45,667 nt of DNA, taken from the NCBI GenBank assembly GCA_018692925.1, contig JABHLH010000005.1, positions 1 to 45,667 on the forward strand, given 5' to 3'. The notes beneath the pieces were generated by a model. The model searched no databases and was not told the DNA's origin. It was given only the letters and a program-made list of their open reading frames with translations. The stretch's first letter is position 1, and each line of letters opens with the position of its first letter. This document shows, in pieces, positions 1 through 6,912 of the stretch. This DNA comes from an archaeon (lineage in GTDB: Archaea; Nanobdellota; Nanobdellia; SCGC-AAA011-G17; GW2011-AR17). Made by a program: the position numbers and the translations under genes.

Positions 1-18
1 AGATAACCTTTCATTTTT

Positions 19-34
19 AAATCTTGAAAGATTT
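19..34. repeat. Short inverted repeat upstream of the recombinase gene
   Basis: AAATCTT (19-25) and AAGATTT (28-34) are perfect complements separated by GA. It could be the end of an upstream transcript, an operator for the recombinase, or chance in A+T-rich DNA. It does not have the 28-bp, 6-bp-spacer layout of a known archaeal dif site. Nothing else is visible in the first 84 bases. Confidence 0.3.
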
Positions 35-84
35 TCAGTTTTTAGGCCTTAATTCTTATTAAGTTGTTAAGTTAGAAAAGAGTA

Positions 85-918
85 ATGGAGAAAATAACAA
101 AAGAGATTGAAAAAACTAAAGAAGAACTTAAACTTAGGGGATATAGTCCAAAAACAGTAAAATCATATGTATATATAATTAAAAAATTTCTAATTGAAAT
201 ACAAAAAAGTTCATTAAACATTACAGAAAATGGTGTTAGAAAGTACTTGTTAAATTTAATGGATAAAAATTATGAAAGAGAAACAATAAGATTGACAATT
301 GCTGGAATCAAATTTTATTTAAGAAATGTTGAAAAGAGGAATATAGATTTGTCAAGTATTCCCTTACCTAAAAGAAAAAAGAAATTACCTAAAGTTTTAG
401 AAAAAAGTGAAATAAAAGCAATGATAGAAATTACTAGTAATCTCAAACATAAATTAATCATTATGTTGGCATATTCTTCAGGTTTAAGAGTTTCAGAGTT
501 AACAAATTTAAAAGTTCAGGATTTAGATACAATAAATAATACATTAATTGTAAGAGAAGGCAAAGGTAGTAAAGATAGATTAACGATCTTCTCAAAAAAT
601 TTAAAAGATATTTTGTTAAAATATTTGTGTGAAAAGAAAGAAAGTAAATATTTGTTTCCAGGAAGAAAAGTAAGATTAACTGTGAAGAGTGTACAAAAAA
701 TAATTGATAATGCTGCAAAGAAAGCAAGAATAAATAGAAAAATCACACCTCACATGCTAAGACATTCGTTTGCTACCCATTTATTAGAACAAGGAACTGA
801 TTTGAGATATATACAAAATCTTTTAGGGCATAGTGATGTGAAAACTACTCAGATATATACAAGAGTTTCTAAAGTAAAATTAAAAGAGATAAAAAACCCT
901 TTGGATAATATTTATTAA
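85..918 (+). CDS. xerA: Tyrosine recombinase, XerA/XerC-like
   Basis: 277-residue tyrosine recombinase of the size expected for archaeal XerA, which resolves chromosome dimers at dif. The N-terminal SAM-like core-binding domain covers about residues 1-95 and the catalytic domain 100-277. All catalytic residues are present: R135 in SGLRVSEL, K160 in the beta-hairpin GKGSKDR, H223 and R226 in HMLRHSFATH, H249 in LLGHSD, and nucleophile Y258 in IYTRVS. No integrase-type arm-binding domain or phage neighbour is visible, which favours a housekeeping XerA over a mobile-element integrase, but a mobile origin cannot be excluded. It ends 22 bases before the CuA lipoprotein gene. No dif site was recognised nearby. 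Confidence 0.88.
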   Translation: MEKITKEIEKTKEELKLRGYSPKTVKSYVYIIKKFLIEIQKSSLNITENGVRKYLLNLMDKNYERETIRLTIAGIKFYLRNVEKRNIDLSSIPLPKRKKKLPKVLEKSEIKAMIEITSNLKHKLIIMLAYSSGLRVSELTNLKVQDLDTINNTLIVREGKGSKDRLTIFSKNLKDILLKYLCEKKESKYLFPGRKVRLTVKSVQKIIDNAAKKARINRKITPHMLRHSFATHLLEQGTDLRYIQNLLGHSDVKTTQIYTRVSKVKLKEIKNPLDNIY

Positions 919-940
919 GTAGAAAGCTGTGTATAATAAT

Positions 941-1297
941 ATGAAAAAAATAATGATAATTTTAATCTTAGGTTTATTAGTTCTAAGTGGATGTAGTAAT
1001 GAAGAAATAAATAATGAAGAAACTTTTAAAGAGTTTACAATGATGGCACAAGAGTGGGAATTTGTTCCAAATGAAATAGAAGTGAATCAAGGAGATAGTG
1101 TTAGATTAATAATTACAAGTATAGATGTTGAACATGGTTTTTATTTGCCCGAATATGGAATAAATGCAAATTTACCTGTGTATGAAGATGTTGTTGTAGA
1201 ATTTGTTGCTGATGAAAAAGGAAGTTTTGAGTTTTCTTGTTCAGTATATTGTGGAGAGGGACATGGATCTATGGATGGTAAATTAATTGTTAATTGA
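941..1297 (+). CDS. CuA-domain lipoprotein (COX2-like cupredoxin)
   Basis: 118 residues if started at ATG 941, chosen over an in-frame GTG at 929 because it gives a clean lipoprotein signal: basic MKK, a hydrophobic core and lipobox LSGC with C18. The mature part is a single cupredoxin domain with the full dinuclear copper-A set H65, C100, C104, H108 and M111, in the motif CSVYCGEGHGSM. The spacings (35, 4, 4, 3) equal those of cytochrome oxidase subunit II, and DVEH at 62-65 matches the upstream ligand block. It is expected outside the membrane as an electron-transfer or copper-binding protein. No oxidase subunit I, nitrous oxide reductase or haem protein is in the window, so the partner is unknown. 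Confidence 0.85.
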   Translation: MKKIMIILILGLLVLSGCSNEEINNEETFKEFTMMAQEWEFVPNEIEVNQGDSVRLIITSIDVEHGFYLPEYGINANLPVYEDVVVEFVADEKGSFEFSCSVYCGEGHGSMDGKLIVN

Positions 1298-1348
1298 TTT
1301 TTTTAGAATATAAAAAAGTATTTAAAGAAAAAAGGATATAAAAAACCT

Positions 1349-2152
1349 ATGAGATATACTATGAGATCTAGGACTCGTTCAGATGAGATTAATGATCCGA
1401 CTATATATAGTTTTTGTATGCCAGAGAAGAATAATGAAATATGGATTAAAAAAGATTTAGAAAGAGCATTTGGATATACTATTGAAAGTTTAGAAATGAT
1501 ACACCAAGAATCAGATAAAAGAATTAAAGATTATAAAAAATATTTAAAAAAAGGTTTAGGATCTTATCCAGAACAATTTTTAAGAGAACATAAGCAAAAT
1601 TACAAAGTTGAAATTAAAAAGGGATTATTGGCAAAAGTAACAACTATTTTTGGTAAAAAAAATAGTGGAGATGAAATTTTTTTAAAATATTATAATCAAA
1701 TTAAAAATAATAGAGCATTTCTTAATTCTTTAAAAGGAGTTAATCTTGAATTTATTCATTTTTTATTTTTAGATTTTGACACAGTAAAAGTTAGTGAAGT
1801 TGACAAAGTATTTTTTTTGAGTTTGAGATATAAAAAAAGAGAAAATAGACCATTTAAAAATCTTTCAATTTCTTTGTTTGATGTTATAGAAATAGTTAAT
1901 CCAGGTTTTACAAAAAGTGGAAGAGATGCAATAGAAAAAATAATTAATACTAATGCTTTAATTAAAAAATTGATTAATGGAATTGAGAGAACTAATGATA
2001 CAAGCTCTTTTTCAGGTTTAATGTACACTCAACCAATATTAGAAAAAGCAATTTTAGATCTAGCTATATTTATTGCAGAACTTAAGAAAGAAAAGGATGC
2101 TTTGATTAGTTTAGGTGTAAAACAAGTTATGGAAGAAGGACCAAAAGAATAA
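1349..2152 (+). CDS. Hypothetical soluble protein, 267 aa
   Basis: Not recognised. Lysine-rich soluble protein without signal peptide or membrane span, with mixed helix and strand content; FIHFLFLDFD near residues 135-145 is the most hydrophobic block. A TATA-like ATTTAAAG about 30 bases upstream suggests a leaderless transcript starting near ATG 1349. It is followed by a separate promoter (TTTATATA near 2155) for the methyltransferase, so it is probably a single-gene unit. Codon use resembles its neighbours. Confidence 0.7.
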   Translation: MRYTMRSRTRSDEINDPTIYSFCMPEKNNEIWIKKDLERAFGYTIESLEMIHQESDKRIKDYKKYLKKGLGSYPEQFLREHKQNYKVEIKKGLLAKVTTIFGKKNSGDEIFLKYYNQIKNNRAFLNSLKGVNLEFIHFLFLDFDTVKVSEVDKVFFLSLRYKKRENRPFKNLSISLFDVIEIVNPGFTKSGRDAIEKIINTNALIKKLINGIERTNDTSSFSGLMYTQPILEKAILDLAIFIAELKKEKDALISLGVKQVMEEGPKE

Positions 2153-2184
2153 ATATTTATATAATAACAATTTCTTTTTATTTT

Positions 2185-2697
2185 ATGATTTATGAGCCAA
2201 GAGAAGATTCTTTTTTATTAGAGAAATATGTAAAGAAATTAGTTTCTGGAAAAGTTTTAGACGTAGGTACTGGATCTGGAATTCAAGCTTTAGCTGCTTT
2301 AGAAAATACTGAAGAAGTTTTAGCTGTTGATATTAGTGAAGAAGTTGTAGAATTTTGTAAGAAGAAAAATATAAATGTTATTCAAAGTGATTTATTTGAA
2401 AATGTTGAAGGAAAGTTTGACTGGATTGTTTTTAATCCACCATATTTACCAGAAGATGATAGAGAGCCTGAGGATTCTAGATTAGCAACTACAGGTGGAA
2501 AAAAAGGAGATGAAATTCTGAAAAGATTTTTAGTTGATGCTAGGAAATATTTAAATGAAAAAGGTAAAATATTAGTTCTAATTAGTACACTAACAGGAAA
2601 AGCTGAAAATCTGTTTAAAGATTATTCTTGGAAATTCTTAGAAAAAGAAAATCTGTTTATGGAAGATATTGAAGTTTATTTGTTACAAAATATTTAA
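2185..2697 (+). CDS. HemK2/Mtq2-like protein-glutamine N5-methyltransferase
   Basis: 170-residue class I SAM-dependent methyltransferase. The N-terminal YEPREDSFLL signature is typical of the HemK2/Mtq2 (N6AMT1) branch, VLDVGTGSGIQ (24-34) is the SAM-binding loop, and N84-P-P-Y87 is the amide-methylating catalytic motif. Archaeal and eukaryotic members methylate the glutamine of the GGQ motif of release factor aRF1/eRF1, usually activated by a Trm112 zinc protein. It lacks the long N-terminal domain of bacterial PrmC, as expected. A tiny zinc-ribbon gene follows 25 bases downstream; a functional link is only a guess. A TATA-like TTTATATA lies about 28 bases upstream, fitting a leaderless mRNA. 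Confidence 0.85.
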   Translation: MIYEPREDSFLLEKYVKKLVSGKVLDVGTGSGIQALAALENTEEVLAVDISEEVVEFCKKKNINVIQSDLFENVEGKFDWIVFNPPYLPEDDREPEDSRLATTGGKKGDEILKRFLVDARKYLNEKGKILVLISTLTGKAENLFKDYSWKFLEKENLFMEDIEVYLLQNI

Positions 2698-2722
2698 AAA
2701 GCCTGATGTTATTATTTATTAG

Positions 2723-2857
2723 ATGGCAAAATGTGAAAGATGTGAAGAGGATTTTAATAATTTCTTTAATGGCTACCATTGGTGTCCTAGTTGTGGATTA
2801 GCTTTTAGATTTGAGAAATGTGAGCTGAAAGATCCTAAGGCATTTAGTAAGTTATAG
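2723..2857 (+). CDS. 44-aa zinc-ribbon protein
   Basis: Short ORF with two CxxC knuckles: CERC at residues 4-7 and CPSC at 21-24, separated by an aromatic-rich segment, with a further C33. This is the layout of a small treble-clef or zinc-ribbon protein. A TATTTAAA box overlaps the stop of the methyltransferase about 30 bases upstream of the ATG, supporting expression. It is shorter than archaeal Trm112 (about 60 residues) and does not obviously align with it. Function unknown; the clean cysteine pattern, promoter and free intergenic position support a real gene. Confidence 0.65.
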   Translation: MAKCERCEEDFNNFFNGYHWCPSCGLAFRFEKCELKDPKAFSKL

Positions 2858-2862
2858 AAAGG

Positions 2863-2871
2863 TTTATAAAT
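2863..2871 (+). promoter_or_regulatory. TATA box of the ribosomal stalk operon
   Basis: TTTATAAAT, a strong archaeal TATA box. Initiation about 26 bases downstream would fall near 2890-2894, so the leader would consist almost only of the hairpin at 2894-2920. Confidence 0.65.
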
Positions 2872-2893
2872 GCTTATTTTATTTCAAAGAGTA

Positions 2894-2920
2894 CCCGCAA
2901 GGACTACCTGTGTAGGAGGG
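2894..2920 (+). promoter_or_regulatory. Leader hairpin covering the uL1 Shine-Dalgarno (candidate L1 autoregulatory site)
   Basis: CCC 2894-2896 can pair with GGG 2918-2920, and CTAC 2904-2907 with GTAG 2912-2915, around a four-base loop and an asymmetric internal loop (GCAAGGA against GA). The Shine-Dalgarno AGGAGG (2914-2919) is inside the structure, six bases before ATG 2926. uL1 is known in bacteria and methanogens to repress its own mRNA by binding a mimic of its 23S rRNA site, made of two short helices flanking an asymmetric loop. The layout fits; binding is inferred. Confidence 0.5.
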
Positions 2921-2925
2921 ATTAA

Positions 2926-3588
2926 ATGGATAAAAATAATATATTAGAAGCAGTAAAAGAATTAAGGAAGAATTCTAAAGAAAGAAATTTCTCTCAAACT
3001 TTTGATCTACAAGTTAAATTACATAATATGGATCTTAAAAAACCAGAAAACAAATTTGAAACTTTTGTAGCTATGCCTAATAAAAGAGGAAGAAAAGTTA
3101 AAGTATGTGCTCTTGTTGGTGGAAGCTTATTCAAAGATGCACAAGAAAGTGCAGATTTAGCAATTATTCAAGATGATTTTAAAAATATTACACAAAATAA
3201 GAAAGAAGTGAAAAATATAGTTAGAGAACATGATTTCTTTATTGCACAAGCTGATATTATGGCTGCAGTTGCAACTAGCTTCGGTAGATATTTAGGACCA
3301 AAATCCAAAATGCCAAATCCAAAGGCAGGATGTATTGTAGCTCCAAAAGGGAATATTAAAAATATTGTAGAAAAATTACAAAGAACAGTTAGATTAGCTG
3401 TGAAAAGTGAATTATCAGTAAAATGTTCTGTAGGTAAAGATGATATGGATGATGAAAAAATAGCAGAAAATATTATGGCAGCATATCAAGGATTAGTTAA
3501 TGCGTTACCACAACATGAAAATAATATTAAATTTGCAGCAATTAAATTTACAATGAGTAAAGCAGTTAAAATTGGAGGAAAGAAATGA
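2926..3588 (+). CDS. rpl1: 50S ribosomal protein uL1
   Basis: 220-residue uL1, the mobile L1-stalk protein of the large subunit that guides deacylated tRNA out of the E site. The family signature is at about residues 118-147 (FGRYLGPKSKMPNPKAG), between the two halves of domain I, and length is typical for archaea. Start ATG 2926 follows a strong AGGAGG. First gene of the uL1-uL10-P1 operon; the uL10 start overlaps its last codons (ATGA). Probably autoregulated through its leader. Confidence 0.97.
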   Translation: MDKNNILEAVKELRKNSKERNFSQTFDLQVKLHNMDLKKPENKFETFVAMPNKRGRKVKVCALVGGSLFKDAQESADLAIIQDDFKNITQNKKEVKNIVREHDFFIAQADIMAAVATSFGRYLGPKSKMPNPKAGCIVAPKGNIKNIVEKLQRTVRLAVKSELSVKCSVGKDDMDDEKIAENIMAAYQGLVNALPQHENNIKFAAIKFTMSKAVKIGGKK

Positions 3589-4439
3589 GTAAACCTAAAG
3601 CTTTCGTAAATGTTAAGAAGAAAGATGTTGTGAAAGAGTTAGTTGAACTTATTGAAAAGTATCCAATTGTTGGAATTGTTGACATGGAAAACCTTCCTGC
3701 ACCACAGCTGCAAAAAATGAAGCGAAATCTGCAAGGTAAAGTGCTTGTAAGAATGGCTAAAGGAAGATTAATTAAAATTGCATTAGAAAAATCAAAAAAA
3801 GAAGGAATAAAGGCATTAATAGAAAAGGTTAGAGGAATGCCTGCACTTATATTTACAGAAGATAACCCATTTACATTATATAAAACTTTGAAAGCTAGTA
3901 AAAGTTCTGCACCAGCAAAAGCAGGACAAACTGCACCAACAGATGTTCTTATCCCAGAAGGGAAAACACCTTTTGCTCCAGGACCAATTATAGGAGAATT
4001 AGGACAGTTAGGAATTAAATCAGGTGTAGAAGATGGAAAAGTTGCAGTTAAAGAAGCAAAAATTGTTGTTAAAGAAGGTGAAAAATTTAATAGTAAAGTT
4101 GCTGAGATTTTAACAAGATTAAATATTTTCCCAATGGAAGTTGGATTGAATATTGTTGCAGTATTTGAAGATGGAACAATCTTTGATAGAAAAACATTAG
4201 ATATTGATACTGATGCTTACCTAAGTGACTTACAGAGATTACATAACGAAGCAATGAATCTAGCTGTTAAAGTTGGATATGCTTGTAAAGATACAATTAA
4301 AGTATTAATTAGGAAAGCTTACTCTGATGCAAGTGCATTAGCAGATTCACAAGACATACTCACCAATGAGAACGTGGGCAAAATTTTAGCAAAAGCAGAA
4401 GCTCAAGCTAATGTCCTAAAAAAGAAAGTAAAAATATAA
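3585..4439 (+). CDS. rplP0: 50S ribosomal protein uL10 (acidic stalk P0)
   Basis: 284-residue uL10/P0. The N-terminal rRNA-binding domain (about 1-110) is followed by the archaeal/eukaryotic insertion (about 110-185, with PGPIIGELGQLGIKSG) and a C-terminal helical spine (about 215-284) that holds P1 dimers. The start overlaps the uL1 stop by four bases and has GGAGGAAAG upstream. Oddity: the protein stops at VLKKKVKI and has none of the flexible Ala/Glu-rich tail ending in GLGALFG that archaeal P0 usually shares with P1, although P1 downstream keeps it. No frameshift is apparent. Confidence 0.95.
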   Translation: MSKPKAFVNVKKKDVVKELVELIEKYPIVGIVDMENLPAPQLQKMKRNLQGKVLVRMAKGRLIKIALEKSKKEGIKALIEKVRGMPALIFTEDNPFTLYKTLKASKSSAPAKAGQTAPTDVLIPEGKTPFAPGPIIGELGQLGIKSGVEDGKVAVKEAKIVVKEGEKFNSKVAEILTRLNIFPMEVGLNIVAVFEDGTIFDRKTLDIDTDAYLSDLQRLHNEAMNLAVKVGYACKDTIKVLIRKAYSDASALADSQDILTNENVGKILAKAEAQANVLKKKVKI

Positions 4440-4457
4440 TTATAAGGAGAAAAAAAA

Positions 4458-4748
4458 ATGGAATATATATATGCAGGATTACTATTATACCGAGCAGGTA
4501 AGCAAGTTGACGAAGCAAGTGTAAAAAAAGTACTTGATGCAGCTGGCATTAAAGTTGATGATGGAAGAGTTAAAGCATTAGTAGCTGCTCTTGATGGAGT
4601 TAATATTGAAGAAGCTATCAAAGAAGCTGCTGTAGCTGCACCTGTTGCTGCTGTTGCTGAAGTTAAAGAAGAAAAGAAAGAAGAAAAGAAGGAAGAGAAA
4701 AAGCCTGCTGCTGATGCAGCTGCTGGACTTGGAGCACTTTTCGGATAA
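4458..4748 (+). CDS. rpl12: 50S ribosomal protein P1 (L12e-type stalk protein)
   Basis: 96-residue archaeal P1. The N-terminal dimerisation helices (1-58; [15 protein letters not shown] is typical) are followed by an Ala hinge and a Lys/Glu-rich linker (about 60-85), ending in the conserved tail GLGALFG that recruits translational GTPases. Last gene of the stalk operon, 18 bases after uL10, preceded by ATAAGGAG. A poly-T terminator follows at once. Confidence 0.97.
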   Translation: MEYIYAGLLLYRAGKQVDEASVKKVLDAAGIKVDDGRVKALVAALDGVNIEEAIKEAAVAAPVAAVAEVKEEKKEEKKEEKKPAADAAAGLGALFG

Positions 4749-4750
4749 AT

Positions 4751-4770
4751 TTTTTTCTTAATTTTTTTTT
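4751..4770 (+). terminator. Poly-T terminator of the stalk operon
   Basis: Two T tracts (4751-4756 and 4762-4770) directly after the P1 stop, the usual archaeal intrinsic termination signal. Confidence 0.6.
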
Positions 4771-4781
4771 AATTATTAAAA

Positions 4782-4828
4782 AACTTTAAAATGGGGTGGC
4801 GCAATCTTTTTAAAGTTACAAAATTGCG
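4782..4828 (+). promoter_or_regulatory. Interleaved inverted repeats (possible H-type pseudoknot or promoter element)
   Basis: AACTTTAAAA (4782-4791) is complementary to TTTTAAAGTT (4808-4817), and CGCAAT (4800-4805) to ATTGCG (4823-4828). The stems interlock in the order a-b-a'-b', the topology of an H-type pseudoknot, with G-rich TGGGGTGG between. The second A+T arm also looks like a TATA box for the gene at 4866, so some symmetry may be promoter sequence. It lies between the P1 terminator and the coiled-coil gene. Confidence 0.4.
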
Positions 4829-4865
4829 TAAAGAAAGAAAGACATAAACTTACAGAGGGTTTCGA

Positions 4866-5909
4866 ATGAGTGAGGCAAAAAAAACAGAAAAACAAAAAGT
4901 TGAAGTGAAGGAAATTGTTCCTAATAAAGATACTAATAAAATTTCTAATAAAGAAGTAGAAGCTAAGAAAGTTACTACAGAAAAAGTTGAAGCTAAGAAA
5001 GTTACTAAAGAAAAGGTTGAGACTAAGAAAGTTAATACAGATAAAGTAGAAACTAAGAAAGTTAATACAGAAAAAATTTCAGTAGAGAATCTTGAAAAAC
5101 TTGATGTTAAAGATTTGAAAGCAAGATTAGATGATCTTAATTCTAAGAAAGAGAAATGGTTCGAAAAGAAAGAAGAACTAAAAGAAAGTATTGCTAAGTT
5201 AATTTCGGAAGTAAAAAATGTTAAAAGTGAAAATGATAAGTTTTCAAAAGAAATTAAAGCATTAAAAGATAAAAGAGATAAATTCAATAAAGAAGTGAAA
5301 ATATTAATTTCTAAAATTAAAATAATGAATCCTGGAAAAATAGAGGATAGATCAAAAAAACCAAGTGTTGGTGGTATTAAGAAAAAAATTGATGAGTTAG
5401 AAAGAAAAATTGAAATGGGTATGGTTTCATTTGACCAAGAAAAAAAATTAATGAAACAAATTAAAAGTTTAAGAAAAGAATATAATGAAGTTCAAATTAC
5501 TGGTTCTGTTGGTAAAGATGCAAAGGATTTATCAAAGAAAATTGATGATGCTAAAAAATTAGCAGAAGATGTACACCAAAAGATTAAAACTCTTGCTGGA
5601 AAAAATAAAAATTCCTATAAAAAGTTTGTTAAAACATCTAAAGAGATTAACAAAATTAAAAAAGAACAAGAAGATGCATTTGATAAATTTATTAAATTTA
5701 AACAAGCTTTCTCTGAAACAAATAAAATTCTAAAGAAGAGAGTAGATGTTGTCCATAAGAAAAAATCAAAGAGGAAGGAAAAGATAACAAAAGATCGGAA
5801 GATGATTGAAGAGAGGAAGTTAGAAGAACAGAAATCTAAAGTTGAAGAGAAGATTAAGAAGAAAAAGATTCTAACTACAGAAGATCTTATTGCATTCCAA
5901 GGTAAATGA
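4866..5909 (+). CDS. Archaeal coiled-coil protein (COG1340-like)
   Basis: 347 residues, almost entirely charged and predicted to form long coiled coils. Residues 31-70 are four 10-residue repeats of the type VEAKKVTTEK, probably a flexible or helical extension. From about residue 75 the segment LKARLDDLNSKKEKW and the following Lys/Glu heptads resemble COG1340, a widespread archaeal coiled-coil family of unknown function often found near translation genes. No membrane span or enzyme motif. Its stop overlaps the start of the membrane-protein gene (ATGA), so the two are probably co-translated. GAGGG lies about six bases before the ATG. Confidence 0.75.
   Translation: MSEAKKTEKQKVEVKEIVPNKDTNKISNKEVEAKKVTTEKVEAKKVTKEKVETKKVNTDKVETKKVNTEKISVENLEKLDVKDLKARLDDLNSKKEKWFEKKEELKESIAKLISEVKNVKSENDKFSKEIKALKDKRDKFNKEVKILISKIKIMNPGKIEDRSKKPSVGGIKKKIDELERKIEMGMVSFDQEKKLMKQIKSLRKEYNEVQITGSVGKDAKDLSKKIDDAKKLAEDVHQKIKTLAGKNKNSYKKFVKTSKEINKIKKEQEDAFDKFIKFKQAFSETNKILKKRVDVVHKKKSKRKEKITKDRKMIEERKLEEQKSKVEEKIKKKKILTTEDLIAFQGK
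4956..5075 (+). repeat. Four tandem 30-bp coding repeats
   Basis: Four in-frame copies of a 30-base unit encoding VE[A/T]KKV[T/N]xxK near the N-terminus of the coiled-coil gene. The copies are similar at the base level, indicating fairly recent slippage or unequal recombination. Copy number could vary between strains. Confidence 0.85.
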
Positions 5910-6361
5910 GAGACCTTCTAATTACTATTTTTTTAAGTTTAGCCCCTTTTACAGAGTTAAGAGGAGGTATTCCTTATGGTTTAGCAGCAGGTTTAGATTT
6001 TAGTTTAGTTTTTATTGTTGCAGTCTTAGCAAACATTTTGATAATATTTCCAATATTTTTCTTTTTAGATAATATTCATAAGTATTTGACCAATTGGAGT
6101 TTTTATAATAAAGTTTTTAATAAATTTTTAGTTAGAGCTAAGAAAAAAGTTGAAAAGAAAATAGGTACAAATTGGGAATTTATTGCTCTATTGTTAGTTG
6201 TTGCGATTCCTTTTCCTGGAACTGGTGCTTATACTGGATGTTTAGCTTCATGGGCATTTAAATTGAAAAGAAAGAAAAGTTTACTTGCAATTAGTTTAGG
6301 AGTTATTGTTGCTGGAATTATTACTAGCTTAGTTAGTTTAGGTCTTATTTCTTTAATTTAA
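5906..6361 (+). CDS. Small multidrug-export-type membrane protein (COG2426-like)
   Basis: 151 residues with about four membrane segments (near 2-25, 28-48, 95-115, 125-150) and the family signature LAPFTELRGGIPYG close to the N-terminus. Resembles the COG2426/PF06695 small multidrug export family; the name is historical and substrates are uncertain. The basic loop around residues 70-90 should face the cytoplasm. Starts inside the stop of the coiled-coil gene (ATGA). Its last 17 bases overlap the 3' end of the opposing archaeosortase gene. Confidence 0.8.
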   Translation: MRDLLITIFLSLAPFTELRGGIPYGLAAGLDFSLVFIVAVLANILIIFPIFFFLDNIHKYLTNWSFYNKVFNKFLVRAKKKVEKKIGTNWEFIALLLVVAIPFPGTGAYTGCLASWAFKLKRKKSLLAISLGVIVAGIITSLVSLGLISLI

Positions 6362-6848
6362 GTAAATGTTTAATATCAGAATAAATAGGCACTCCTCTAA
6401 TGTTAAAATGTTCTACTAAGAAAATCCATACCAAAGCTACAAAGATTGTAGATAAAATGTGCCAAAAAACTAAATGAAAAGCATCAAAATAATTTTTACC
6501 GTAATTTAAGTAAATGTAAATTAAGACTAAAATTCTTAAAATGTTCATTGTGAAAATAGATAAATATGATATGTAAAGAAATTTTAAAATGTTTTTGAAA
6601 GAAACACCCCTAGTTAATAAAATTAGTTCTGTGATTATTAAGTAAGCAGTTGCAGCTGTACACGCAGGAATGAAAGAAAAAGTAACATCTTGGAAAATGA
6701 TCGAAGAATTAGTCATAGTTACATTATAAAATAAAGATAAAATGAAATAAGTAGTGTAAATTGTTAGAGGAGAAAATATTGTGTAGAAGAAATTTGAAGA
6801 AAATGCTACGATTAAAGCTAAAATATATCTTATGTAAAGTCTTCTCAT
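6345..6848 (-). CDS. Minimal archaeosortase/exosortase (pacearchaeosortase-like)
   Basis: 167-residue polytopic membrane protein with about five spans. It carries the exosortase/archaeosortase catalytic triad: C63 in IPACTAATAY, R105 in MNILRI and H125 (or H130) in FHLVFWH. These transpeptidases cleave a C-terminal sorting signal and attach surface proteins to membrane lipid. It is far shorter than haloarchaeal ArtA and fits the minimal archaeosortases of small DPANN genomes. No protein in the window shows an obvious sorting tail (short motif, hydrophobic helix, basic end), so targets are elsewhere. The 3' end overlaps the upstream membrane-protein gene by 17 bases. Confidence 0.75.
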   Translation of the reverse strand: MRRLYIRYILALIVAFSSNFFYTIFSPLTIYTTYFILSLFYNVTMTNSSIIFQDVTFSFIPACTAATAYLIITELILLTRGVSFKNILKFLYISYLSIFTMNILRILVLIYIYLNYGKNYFDAFHLVFWHILSTIFVALVWIFLVEHFNIRGVPIYSDIKHLLKLKK

Positions 6849-6912
6849 GAGTAAAAGCTAATTTTATTAGAATATAAAGATTTATATATGATTAGTTGAG
6901 GAAAAAAATACT

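Noticed and set aside
19..34. Archaeal dif site next to the XerA-like gene
   Set aside because: The arms are only 7 bp with a 2-base centre and do not resemble the 28-bp dif layout.
4850..5287. Minus-strand ORF of 145 residues opposite the coiled-coil gene
   Set aside because: Shadow of the Lys/Glu-rich coding strand; Ser/Leu/Phe composition and no promoter.
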